From positions 1 through 64,000 of the forward strand of contig DASPJL010000141.1 in assembly GCA_035628645.1 (NCBI GenBank): a DNA stretch of 64,000 bases, written 5' to 3'. Below, one piece after another: positions 54,948 through 63,721 of the stretch. This DNA comes from DASPJL01 sp035628645 (GTDB lineage Bacteria; Bacteroidota; Bacteroidia; Cytophagales; Cyclobacteriaceae). The position numbers were made by a program, and so were the translations under genes. How positions within the stretch are numbered: the stretch's first letter is position 1; the number at the start of each line of letters is the position of its first letter. The notes beneath the pieces are model-generated. The model searched no databases, was not told the origin of the DNA, and saw only the letters and a program-made list of their open reading frames with translations.

Positions 54948-55186
54948 AAATTACTGAAACCGCTTATGCTGATTTGGAAGATATTGAGAGTTATATTTCA
55001 AATGACTCACCAAGGATAGCCAGAAAATTTATAGAAAGAATTTTTGCAAGATTAGAGCAGTTATATGAACAACCGGAGTCTGGAAGAATGGTTCCAGAAT
55101 TTGAAAACAAAGAAATAAGAGAGTTAATCCTTAAATAATATAGAATAGTTTATCAAATTGTCTTTTCAAACTTATTTTTTGAATAA
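54929..55186 (+). pseudogene. RelE/ParE-family toxin, truncated by an in-frame stop
   Basis: The open part is 69 residues: an N-terminal ITETAYADLEDIESYI, helices through FIERIFARLEQL and the GRMVPEF loop. It stops at TAA 55136-55138 after RELILK. Reading on in the same frame gives YRIVYQIV, the conserved ParE strand that normally follows (RELxxxxYRIVYxI), before a second stop at 55184-55186. The stop thus sits inside a conserved strand, and the last catalytic/C-terminal strand is also lost. The toxin is almost surely inactive, leaving an orphan antitoxin. It overlaps the 3' end of the opposing DUF2062 gene. Confidence 0.85.
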
Positions 55187-55628
55187 TTCTCAAAAACAAA
55201 AAATAGAGTATAAAATACAGTGGAATAGAAAGAATCAGCCACGCGCCAATGGCTTGTAAATTGGCAAACCAGAAATGCTGAATCGTTCCCAATACATCTT
55301 TGTCCATCATTAGACCTACTTCCTCAAACGAACCAGGCAATGGCACTGAAGTGAAAACTTTGGATCCTATAGAGAAGAATGGAATATATAACAAAAGCTG
55401 CAAAGGAAATATCAGATAATTGACCAATTGAAGAGCCGGCATATTTAAGCCAAAGACAAATGCTGCAATTGCACAAAGAAGGGTAGTGGTTCCAAGTAAC
55501 GGAATTATTCCAATTATTATTCCCAGGGTTAAAGCAACAGAAAGTTTATGGGGTGTGGAACCGGCTTTTAAAAAAATCAATAAGGAAGTAAAAAGTTTTT
55601 GTTTTGTGTTTTGTAGAAATTGCATCAT
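55131..55628 (-). CDS. DUF2062 membrane protein
   Basis: A 165-residue protein with three to four membrane helices and the DUF2062 pattern: a GSTPHKLSVALTLGIIIGIIPLLG start (seen as SVALTLGIIIG) and LNMPALQLVNYLIFPLQLLLYIP (NYLIFPLQ). The family is of unknown function. It is convergent with the toxin remnant and its end overlaps that gene by 56 bp when the remnant is counted to its second stop. Confidence 0.85.
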   Translation of the reverse strand: MMQFLQNTKQKLFTSLLIFLKAGSTPHKLSVALTLGIIIGIIPLLGTTTLLCAIAAFVFGLNMPALQLVNYLIFPLQLLLYIPFFSIGSKVFTSVPLPGSFEEVGLMMDKDVLGTIQHFWFANLQAIGAWLILSIPLYFILYFLFLRIIQKISLKRQFDKLFYII

Positions 55629-55761
55629 TGTCTGCCTTAAATTTCTTCTATAAACAGGATTAAAAATAAATTAGTTAATCCGAGAGCGGTCATTCGAAAT
55701 GGGTTGGGGTATGAGGTTCGGTAAAAAAGCACTGACACGTAGGTTAAATCACCACAGATCA

Positions 55762-56359
55762 CTATTGCTCTACTAGTTTGATCTTGGGCATTTCATAAGA
55801 AATCATTTGATTAATGAAGTCAATTCTATCTTTTGAAAGAGATTTGAAGAATGACTTTATGTTTTTTCCATAGCATCTTTTAGTAAATGAAAAAATCATT
55901 ATTCCCTTTCTTGAATTTCCTAAATCAATTTGCTTATAGCGGTAAACATTAAATTCAACTACATTCATCTTATCGTTTTTACTCTCTCCTAATATAAAAT
56001 CAACAATAAATTCATTCCCGTCTGGGCTTTCATTCACTATGTAATTGCATGTTCCATCTGTTTTCTTTCGTTCTTCAAGCTCCATTAACTTTTGTTTAAC
56101 AGCCTGATCAACATTTATTTCAGTAACGAAAAGATGAACTGTCAGCATTTGATTAAATGACTCTATGCTTTCATTTCGGGGGATATATTCCTGAATGTAG
56201 TAATTGTTATTTGGTTTGTCTGTCCAAGCTAAATTAAATTCGGTTTTGTTAAATTGTAGAGGACCTATGATTCCAATTCTATCAACTTTATTATCATTGG
56301 GTGGGGAGCAAGTCCAAAAATGTCGATAGATTAAATAAGAGGACTAAAATATAATTCAT
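55762..56359 (-). pseudogene. Frameshifted lipoprotein of unknown function
   Basis: The annotated-looking open frame of 128 residues begins at 56148 in mid-protein. Reading upstream in the same frame gives an uninterrupted, protein-like stretch (RIGIIGPLQFNKTEFNLAWT, YYIQEYIPRNESIESFNQ) back to a TAG near 56339. In another frame an ATG at 56357-56359 starts a signal (MNYILVLLFNLSTF). The two join if one base is removed from the run of five A at 56316-56320, giving STFWTCSPPN and a 198-residue protein with a candidate lipid-modified Cys. I do not recognise the family. Homopolymer error or real lesion cannot be told apart here. Confidence 0.75.
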
Positions 56360-56447
56360 ATGTTTTGAAGTTTAACTTTGTTGGTTGTAAGAAAAGTATT
56401 TTATTTCAAAGTTCCTACCTGAAGACTGCTGCTGTGCACCTTTCACA

Positions 56448-57179
56448 TCAAACAGAAAAAAACAAAAACAAAAAAGCTGCAATTGCCGCACCTATTATTG
56501 GCCCAACTATAGGAACCCACGCGTAGCTCCAGTTGCTTTTGCCTTTGTCTGGAATCGGTAATATTGTATGCATAATTCTTGGTCCCAAGTCCCTTACCGG
56601 ATTTATGGCATAGCCGGTAGTGCCTCCTAAAGACAAACCTATTACCCAAACCAAAAAGGTTACGGGTATTGCTCCCAATGAACCAAGTCCAATCGGTGTT
56701 TTTTCCGGCCCTAGTTGTCCTTCCGTAAAATGGAAGATCACAAATATTAGGACAAAAGTGCCTACTACCTCACTGATAAGGTTGGAAAAATTGTTTTTTA
56801 TGGCTGGGGAAGTACTGAAAGCAGCAAGTTTTAAATTTGGATCTTGGGTGGCGGCAAAATGATCTTTATAAATGAGCCAAACCAGAAAGGATCCCAGCAT
56901 TGCGCCGATAAGTTGTGCCAGAACAAATGAAAGTACTTTACCCCAGCTAAATTTTCCAGCTATTGCCAATCCAATGGTTACCGCAGGATTTAAATGGGCG
57001 CCGCTGTATGGACCGGCTATCACAACTCCGGTAAAAACCGCCAGAGCCCAAGCAGTAGTTATCACAATCCAACCGCCATTGTTGCCTTTTGTGCCTGTTA
57101 ATACTACGTTGGCAACAACACCATTTCCCAGTAAAATTAAAAACATAGTGCCTATAAGTTCGGCCGAAAATTCACTCAT
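56448..57179 (-). CDS. glpF: Glycerol facilitator (aquaporin family) with NPV second motif
   Basis: A 243-residue six-helix MIP channel. The first NPA is in SGAHLNPAVTIG. The second motif, normally NPARD in glycerol facilitators, reads AINPVRDLGPR, so Ala is replaced by Val while the glycerol-type Asp is kept. It should pass glycerol inward by diffusion. It is the last gene of the glpD-glpK-glpF unit and lies 177 bp after glpK, with a palindromic repeat between. Confidence 0.93.
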   Translation of the reverse strand: MSEFSAELIGTMFLILLGNGVVANVVLTGTKGNNGGWIVITTAWALAVFTGVVIAGPYSGAHLNPAVTIGLAIAGKFSWGKVLSFVLAQLIGAMLGSFLVWLIYKDHFAATQDPNLKLAAFSTSPAIKNNFSNLISEVVGTFVLIFVIFHFTEGQLGPEKTPIGLGSLGAIPVTFLVWVIGLSLGGTTGYAINPVRDLGPRIMHTILPIPDKGKSNWSYAWVPIVGPIIGAAIAAFLFLFFSV

Positions 57180-57259
57180 GATCGAAATTTTGGATTATAA
57201 GTTATAAATTTTAAATGAAGAAAGGAACATGGATATAGATAGTAATAATTTTGGGGACA

Positions 57260-57292
57260 AACTTTTGGAGGGTTTTAAACCTTCCAAAAGTT
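57260..57292. repeat. Palindromic repeat, copy D
   Basis: 33 nt with 16-nt arms (AACTTTTGGAGGGTTT and AAACCTTCCAAAAGTT, one G:U) around a single T. It lies 65 bp after the glpK stop, so it may lessen read-through into glpF. Confidence 0.82.
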
Positions 57293-57356
57293 AAAAGCAA
57301 TGATTTTTGTTGATTAAGTGCATTAATTCAGCATTCAAAATTTAAAATTCAACATT

Positions 57357-58844
57357 TTATTCAGTTGTCGCTTTGGCAGCTTTTACCGCCTTATTCCAAC
57401 CTTTAATTAGTTCTTCATAATTGGTTAGCTCCTCCGGTTCAAAGGAATGATTTATCTTCCATTGTCCCCTAATGTCTTCGATGCTTGACCAAAATCCGGT
57501 AGCCAATCCTGCGAGATAAGCTGCACCCAGTGCCGTAACTTCGGTTATTTCCGGACGAACAACTTTCGTTTTCAGGATATCCGCCTGGAATTGCATTAAT
57601 AAATTGTTACTTGTTGCTCCGCCGTCTACCCTTAGTTCCTGAATGGACAATCCTGAGTCAGCCTCCATTGCTTTGAGCACATCCATGGTCTGATAAGCAA
57701 TACTGTCCAGCGCTGCCCTGGCAATATGTGCTTTTGTGGTGCCGCGGGTAATACCGGTAATTGTTCCCCTTGCATCCTGGTTCCAATGAGGAGCTCCCAG
57801 ACCAGCAAAAGCAGGAACCATAAAAACGCCTCCAGTATCCGTTACTTTTTTAGCAAGCCCTTCTATGTCAGAAGATTTGGAAATTATGCCAAGTCCATCC
57901 CTCAGCCATTGAACTACTGCGCCGCCAATAAAAATGCTTCCTTCCAGGGCATATTGCACTTTGCCATTTATTTTCCAGGCTATGGTGGTCACAAGGTTGT
58001 TTTTAGAAATAGTGGATTTATCCCCAATATTCATCAGCATAAAACATCCTGTGCCATAGGTGTTTTTTACCATGCCCTTTTCCGTACACATTTGTCCGAA
58101 TAACGCAGCCTGCTGGTCTCCAGCTATTCCTGCTATCGGGATATTGGCTGAAAATATAGTATTGGAAGTATGGCCAAAGACCTCGCTGGAGGATTTTACT
58201 TCCGGAAGCATGCTTTTAGGAATGTCAAACAATTGTAGCAGTTCATCATCCCAATCCAAGCTATGAATGTTGAAAAGCATTGTTCTGGAAGCATTGGTGA
58301 TGTCGGTCGCATGAACCTTCCCGGCGGTTAGTCTCCAGACGAGCCAGGAGTCTATGGTACCGAAAACAAGTTTTCCTGCTTTTGCTTTTTCTTTGGCGCC
58401 GGTTACATTATCAAGGATCCACTTGATTTTAGTTGCTGAAAAATAGGCATCAATGATCAACCCGGTTTTCTCCTGGATTTTTTGTCCCAATCCTTGTGCA
58501 TTGAGCTGGTCGCAATAGCCTGAGGTGCGCCTGTCCTGCCAGACAATTGCATTATAAACCGGTTCTCCTGTTTGCCTGTCCCACACCACGGTAGTTTCTC
58601 TTTGGTTGGTAATTCCGATGGCTTCTATGTCTTTTGCCGTAAGTCCGGCTTTCAATATTGCTTCGGCGGCTACGGAAACCTGGGTGGACCATATTTCTAT
58701 AGGATCATGTTCCACCCATCCTGGTTTGGGGAAGATTTGTGTAAACTCTTTCTGGGTTATGGACACGATCTCGCCTTTTTTGTTAAAGACAATCGCCCGA
58801 GAGCTTGTAGTACCCTGATCAAATGAAATAATGTAGTTTCCCAT
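57357..58844 (-). CDS. glpK: Glycerol kinase
   Basis: A 495-residue FGGY-family kinase of normal length. FDQGTTSSRAIVFN at the N-terminus, NAIVWQDRRTS, and GDQQAALFGQMC with KNTYGTGCFMLMN and the RVDGGATSNN motif show an intact ATP- and glycerol-binding enzyme. It phosphorylates glycerol to sn-glycerol-3-phosphate. It lies 104 bp after glpD. Confidence 0.98.
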   Translation of the reverse strand: MGNYIISFDQGTTSSRAIVFNKKGEIVSITQKEFTQIFPKPGWVEHDPIEIWSTQVSVAAEAILKAGLTAKDIEAIGITNQRETTVVWDRQTGEPVYNAIVWQDRRTSGYCDQLNAQGLGQKIQEKTGLIIDAYFSATKIKWILDNVTGAKEKAKAGKLVFGTIDSWLVWRLTAGKVHATDITNASRTMLFNIHSLDWDDELLQLFDIPKSMLPEVKSSSEVFGHTSNTIFSANIPIAGIAGDQQAALFGQMCTEKGMVKNTYGTGCFMLMNIGDKSTISKNNLVTTIAWKINGKVQYALEGSIFIGGAVVQWLRDGLGIISKSSDIEGLAKKVTDTGGVFMVPAFAGLGAPHWNQDARGTITGITRGTTKAHIARAALDSIAYQTMDVLKAMEADSGLSIQELRVDGGATSNNLLMQFQADILKTKVVRPEITEVTALGAAYLAGLATGFWSSIEDIRGQWKINHSFEPEELTNYEELIKGWNKAVKAAKATTE

Positions 58845-58948
58845 GGGTTTTGATTTAGTTGGAAGTGGGAAGATGGAAGTTCTGAGCTCCCAGGTTCCTG
58901 CTTAAATTAATTTCGCTTTCTTCAATATTTGTCATTTTGAAATTTCAA

Positions 58949-60550
58949 TTAGTTTGAGACTGGAAGAAAAATCCTTCCATTTCCCGCTACCCTTGGTAAA
59001 TACTGATTGGCCAACCCAACAAACTTTTCTATCTGTGCAGATTCCCAATCTTGATTTAACCGAAGCTCCTTCGCCATAAGTGAAGCTACCACTGGTGCCA
59101 TTTCAATGGCAGCTCTTGCATCGAGGAATAAGACTCTTAATCTTCGCGCCAGTATATCTTCCACCGTTCTTGCCATTTCATTTCGGACTGCCCATATAAC
59201 TTTTGCTTTTACAAAAGGGAATCTTTCATGAAGCTTGTTGCCAAGTTCTGGATTTTGCTCGATTATTTTACCTAAACTCATTTGGTAAATTGCATTAAAC
59301 CCTAAAGGATCAAAATCAATTTTTAGGTCTTTGGTTATACACTCTGAAGGTGAGAGGTTGCCAACCTTTATTGCTTTATCCACAGTCTCCTCAGCCATCT
59401 TACGGTAAGTGGTCCACTTTCCACCGGTGATCGTTATAAGCCGTGAAACGGAGGTGATTAATTTATGGTCACGCGAAATTTCTTTCGTACTGTTGGTATT
59501 TTCCTTTGGAGCTGCCAGGGGGCGTAATCCTGCAAAAATACTTAAGATATCTTTTCTTTCAGGAGGCCGGCCTAAATATTGACCGGCTGTTTTAATTATA
59601 AAATCGATTTCACTATCGAGTGGACGAGGTTCAAGATCACTTTCATTCAAAGGCGTATCGGTAGTTCCCAAGAGAAGGTGGTTATTCCATGGTACAACAA
59701 AAAGCACCCTTCCGTCAGGAGTTTTAGGAATCATAAGGGCGGTGGTGCTTTTCAGGAAGGATCTATCTAAAACAATATGAGTTCCCTGGCTAGGCCTTAC
59801 TAATGGCTTGGCGAAATCATCCATTTTTAAAACCTCATCCACAAAAACACCGGTAGCATTGACTACAACTTTAGAATGAAGATGGTATTCTTTTTGACTT
59901 TCCGTGTCAATAGCCAATACACCATCTACGATCCCATTTTCTTTTTTGGAAAGACCGGTCACTTTAAAATAATTGAGCAGGGTAGCGCCTTTTTCTGAAG
60001 CAGTTTTAGCCAGGGCGATTGCCAGTCGTGCGTCGTCAAACTGCCCGTCGTAATACTTTATTCCACCTTTGAGCCCTTTTGACCTGATTGCCGGAAGCGA
60101 ATTAAGTACCTGACTAGTAGATAGATATTCAGAATCACCAAAGCTCCATTTTCCTGAGAGCCAATCGTAAATTTTTAAACCTGCAAAATATTTTATTATT
60201 GAAAACCAGTCATAACAAGGGATAATAAATTCAAGCTTTTTGATAAGGTGAGGTGCATTTTGAAGCAAGCGCCCTCTTTCTTTTAATGCGTCATATACCA
60301 ATCGTATATTGCCCTGCGCGAGGTAACGAACGCCGCCATGAATCAATTTTGTACTCCGGCTGGAGGTGCCCTTTGCAAAATCAGATTGTTCGAGCAATAA
60401 GACTTTAAATCCCCTTGAAGCGGCATCCAACGCCGTTCCCAATCCTGTTGCTCCTCCGCCTATAACGATTATATCCCATCGTACTTCTTTCTTAAGGATC
60501 TCCAGTGATAATTCACGCTTGAAAAGGTTTCCTTCTCTTTCGTAGGCCAT
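58949..60550 (-). CDS. glpD: Aerobic glycerol-3-phosphate dehydrogenase
   Basis: A 533-residue FAD flavoprotein. The dinucleotide loop is IVIGGGATGLGTALDAASRG (read as GGGATGLG), followed by TSSRSTKLIHGGVRYL, and the C-terminal GlpD cap domain is intact (ARRLRVLFLDARAAIEMAPV region). It oxidises glycerol-3-phosphate to dihydroxyacetone phosphate and feeds electrons to quinone. It is the first gene of the glycerol operon. Confidence 0.97.
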   Translation of the reverse strand: MAYEREGNLFKRELSLEILKKEVRWDIIVIGGGATGLGTALDAASRGFKVLLLEQSDFAKGTSSRSTKLIHGGVRYLAQGNIRLVYDALKERGRLLQNAPHLIKKLEFIIPCYDWFSIIKYFAGLKIYDWLSGKWSFGDSEYLSTSQVLNSLPAIRSKGLKGGIKYYDGQFDDARLAIALAKTASEKGATLLNYFKVTGLSKKENGIVDGVLAIDTESQKEYHLHSKVVVNATGVFVDEVLKMDDFAKPLVRPSQGTHIVLDRSFLKSTTALMIPKTPDGRVLFVVPWNNHLLLGTTDTPLNESDLEPRPLDSEIDFIIKTAGQYLGRPPERKDILSIFAGLRPLAAPKENTNSTKEISRDHKLITSVSRLITITGGKWTTYRKMAEETVDKAIKVGNLSPSECITKDLKIDFDPLGFNAIYQMSLGKIIEQNPELGNKLHERFPFVKAKVIWAVRNEMARTVEDILARRLRVLFLDARAAIEMAPVVASLMAKELRLNQDWESAQIEKFVGLANQYLPRVAGNGRIFLPVSN

Positions 60551-60778
60551 TAAATTGAGTTAAGGGGTATTATCGAAAGATATTGAAAGTAATCTGGAAT
60601 AAAAAGAAAACTGACAACCGAATTACAATTTGAAATTATTGGCGAAAAGTAGAAGATGGTTACAAGAACAAGCCACCTTCCCGGCAGGATTATTTTGTAT
60701 TAACAGCAATTAAATAGATGGTGAAATACTTCTCTTTTACATTACAGGTTATCTCACGGTTTATAACTACCGTATGTT

Positions 60779-61159
60779 TCAAACCTTTTTTACGTTTGGT
60801 TTATATCCTATAAAAAGGTTGAGCCAGATAAGCCTGGACACCCTGAAAATCACCGGCAAAAGAAGAAAAAGGATTACGCTCATTATAATTAATATTGTTT
60901 CCGGGGTAAGGTCCGTAAGCAATAAGATTCCTCCGATGGCAAAACAAAGCGCAACGCTCACCGCATAGCTTACATACATTGCCCCCTGAAAAAAGCCAGG
61001 CTCCGGTTCAAATGGCTGACCACAGACACTGCAGGTGTCATGGATTCTTCTGAAGGCAAGTTTTGTATATGGGTTTTTATAGATAAAAATTTCTCCTTCA
61101 TGACAACGTGGACATTTGGAGTGAACTATGCTATATAATCTGCTTTCTTTAGGAATCAT
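60779..61159 (-). CDS. DUF983 membrane protein with zinc-ribbon-like motif
   Basis: A 126-residue protein from the ATG at 61159 (MIPKESRLYSIVHSKCPRCH); the frame extends to a GTG at 61201. CPRC and CSVC (about 16-19 and 41-44) form a probable zinc site, followed by two membrane helices (about 58-80, 86-107). DUF983 function is unknown, although members occur beside heme-copper oxidase genes in some bacteria. Confidence 0.88.
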   Translation of the reverse strand: MIPKESRLYSIVHSKCPRCHEGEIFIYKNPYTKLAFRRIHDTCSVCGQPFEPEPGFFQGAMYVSYAVSVALCFAIGGILLLTDLTPETILIIMSVILFLLLPVIFRVSRLIWLNLFIGYKPNVKKV

Positions 61160-61425
61160 AGTTAATATTTTTATAGTGCAAATGTATCCAATAAGCCCCA
61201 CGATTTATAGGAATAAGAAGATCAATCAGGCTATTAAAAGATGATTGATGCCATTATTTTGACCGTACTTGTTTTTACACTTTTACTTTTGTCAATTTGC
61301 CAGTAATTCCACCCTGTTAGTTCTAAACATCAATTAACAGGAATATTTTAGTTGCATCAATTATGAATTGGCGGTAATTTTAAGGAGGCAGTAACAATTT
61401 TATCTTTTTATGAAAACTGATTACT

Positions 61426-61722
61426 ATGAGAAGTAAAGAATCTATCTTGGCTACAATTAAATTCCATAAGTCAAAACTTATGAAATTAGGAATTAGGGAA
61501 GTCGGATTGTTTGGCTCTTATCTTCGAAATGAGCAGTCAGAAAAAAGTGATATTGATATCTTGATTGATTTTGAGCCGGACAAAGAGAATTATGATAATT
61601 ATATGGCAGTCTACGACTTTTTCGAAGAACTATTTGAAAATGAAAGAGTCGAAATCGTAACTAAAAACGGCTTAAGTCCTTATATAGGCCCGATGATTTT
61701 AAACGAAGTAAGGTATGTCTAA
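61426..61722 (+). CDS. mntA: MntA-type nucleotidyltransferase antitoxin
   Basis: A 98-residue minimal nucleotidyltransferase with GLFGSYLRNEQSEKSDIDILI (GSxxR, then DxD as SDIDIL) and a later acid in the VEIVTK strand. In characterised pairs MntA adds AMP to a Tyr of HepT and so neutralises it. The gene overlaps hepT by 8 bp. An inverted repeat CCTGTTA/TAACAGG at 61313-61319 and 61335-61341 lies upstream. Confidence 0.92.
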   Translation: MRSKESILATIKFHKSKLMKLGIREVGLFGSYLRNEQSEKSDIDILIDFEPDKENYDNYMAVYDFFEELFENERVEIVTKNGLSPYIGPMILNEVRYV

Positions 61723-62050
61723 GGACCCAATTGAATACCTAAAACATATTCAAGCTGAATGCTCCTACATTTTGTCAGTAACAGATTTATCGAGGGAGGA
61801 ATTTTTACATGATGAGACATTAAAAAGAGCAACTGTTAGAAGCCTTGAGATTATTGGGGAAGCTACAAAGAAAATACCAGCAGATTTTAAAGTAAAATGG
61901 AATTCAATAAAATGGAAAAATATGGCAGGAATGAGGGATAGATTAATTCATGACTATATGGGAGTAAACTACATAATCGTGTGGGACGTGATAATAAATA
62001 AGATTCCCGAACTTTATAAACAGATTGTAGAAGTAATTGAAAACGAATAA
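61715..62050 (+). CDS. hepT: HepT-like ribonuclease toxin (DUF86)
   Basis: A 111-residue helical HEPN-fold protein. The active-site motif R-x4-6-H-x-Y is intact in MRDRLIHDYMGVN, with the Tyr that MntA can adenylylate. The pair appears complete and functional, unlike the ParE module at 54.8 kb. Confidence 0.93.
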   Translation: MSKDPIEYLKHIQAECSYILSVTDLSREEFLHDETLKRATVRSLEIIGEATKKIPADFKVKWNSIKWKNMAGMRDRLIHDYMGVNYIIVWDVIINKIPELYKQIVEVIENE

Positions 62051-62236
62051 AATAATCAGTTACTGTCACCCAGCATATTTCAATTTCAATTTTAAGAGGC
62101 GGTGTCAATAATTCATTAAAAAAAACCACTCCGGTATATAATTTTTGACTCATCAAATCAAAGCCTTCTGACAACGTATTTTTCTTTTTTGGAGGAAGGC
62201 GTTTATCGTCTATTTTTGTGGTTAAAATCAACTATA

Positions 62237-63193
62237 ATGAATAAAGCCCGCCTATCTCTTCCTTCAACCCAGGTAATTCTTAGAAAAGGTAAAGTATTAA
62301 TACTCTCTTTTTTGATGTTTTGGGTATGTTTTGCTTTTGTGGAAAGACAAACAGGAAATCAAAAGGATGACAGAATAATAGCTGAAGGAGCCAAACCTGA
62401 ATTGATATCCAGTCAATTTAGCTTTACTGAAGGACCTGCAACAGATAAAAAGGGTAATGTGTTTTTTACCGATCAGCCAAACAACAAGATATGGAAATAT
62501 GGGGTTGATGGGGAATTGACCCTTTTTATGGACAGTGCAGGAAGATCCAATGGTTTGTACTTCGACAAAAAAGGAAACCTACTAGCCTGTGCCGACGAAA
62601 AAAATCAATTATGGTCAATAAGTCCTGATAGAGAGGTGAAGGTATTAATTGATAATTTTGAGGGGAAAAAATTAAATGGCCCGAATGATCTTTGGGTAGA
62701 CAAAAAAGGCGGCATTTATTTTACTGATCCGTATTACCAACGTCCCTACTGGGAAAGACAAACTCCTGAAATTGAAGAACAAAGGGTTTATTACCTGGAA
62801 AAAGGGGAAAGCACTCCTGTTATTGTCGCCGGGAACTTTGGAAGACCCAATGGCATTATAGGCACACCTGACGGGAAATTTTTATATGTGGCAGACATAA
62901 AAGACAATAAAACCTTCAAGTACCCTGTCAATGCAGATGGCACGTTAGGAGAACGTAAAGTCTATGTTGAGCAAGGTTCAGACGGAATGACTATTGATAA
63001 CCGGGGGAATATTTATCTGACAGGTAAAGGTGTAACAGTATATAATCCGGAAGGCAGAAAAATAGAACATATTGATATACCGGCAGACTGGACTGCGAAT
63101 GTTACCTTTGGCGGGAAAAATAAAGACCTTCTGTTTATTACTGCCTCCAAGTCCATCTATACTTTAAAAATGAATGTGAAAGGAGGGAATTAA
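62237..63193 (+). CDS. SMP-30/gluconolactonase-family protein, exported
   Basis: A 318-residue six-bladed beta-propeller from the ATG at 62237. A hydrophobic signal or anchor lies at about 19-34. The metal-site signatures are FTEGPATDKKGNVFFTDQPN (Glu), LNGPNDLWVDKKGGIYFTDP (Asn, Asp) and GRPNGI (Asn). Family members hydrolyse sugar lactones, for example in uronate or sugar-acid catabolism; the substrate is unknown. Confidence 0.9.
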   Translation: MNKARLSLPSTQVILRKGKVLILSFLMFWVCFAFVERQTGNQKDDRIIAEGAKPELISSQFSFTEGPATDKKGNVFFTDQPNNKIWKYGVDGELTLFMDSAGRSNGLYFDKKGNLLACADEKNQLWSISPDREVKVLIDNFEGKKLNGPNDLWVDKKGGIYFTDPYYQRPYWERQTPEIEEQRVYYLEKGESTPVIVAGNFGRPNGIIGTPDGKFLYVADIKDNKTFKYPVNADGTLGERKVYVEQGSDGMTIDNRGNIYLTGKGVTVYNPEGRKIEHIDIPADWTANVTFGGKNKDLLFITASKSIYTLKMNVKGGN

Positions 63194-63331
63194 TCAGGTA
63201 ATATCTCTTGATTTTAATTAATTGTTTGTCAATAACTTATAATTATAAAATAAAAAACACATTTTTCTTTCTTTTTACCTAACTCCATTCATCTTTTTCT
63301 CGTAGTTCAAGAGGGCTTTAAATAAGAAATT

Positions 63332-63721
63332 ATGTTATCTGTTGAAGAAGAAGCTTTCGCTCTTGAAATTTTGGATGCATTAGAAAAGAACAGGGTGGAA
63401 AAAAGGATATTAAATTGTATTAATGCTTTAATTAATACAGGTGATACTAAGGAAATTGTCAAGCGGTTAAGGAATTATATAAAGGAAGTAAATAAAAATA
63501 ATCCTGATCCGATAGTACATAGCGTACTCTATAAGCAAAAAGATTATTTTGAATGTCTCATAGAGGACTTGTATTGTCTGGGGAAAGTTTTCAAATGGGA
63601 GGCTGCATTTACTGAGATACTTAAAAATTACCTTGCTAACAGGAACCTCGCACTTTCAATAAATATGCTTTCTACCTATAATGAGATCAATCATATGAAT
63701 ATCGAACTGCATAAAAGTTAA
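63332..63721 (+). CDS. Small helical protein, unknown
   Basis: A 129-residue, all-helical, charged cytosolic protein without signal or motif that I recognise. It is open from an ATG at 63332 with coding-like composition, and it has no partner in the same operon. Confidence 0.5.
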   Translation: MLSVEEEAFALEILDALEKNRVEKRILNCINALINTGDTKEIVKRLRNYIKEVNKNNPDPIVHSVLYKQKDYFECLIEDLYCLGKVFKWEAAFTEILKNYLANRNLALSINMLSTYNEINHMNIELHKS

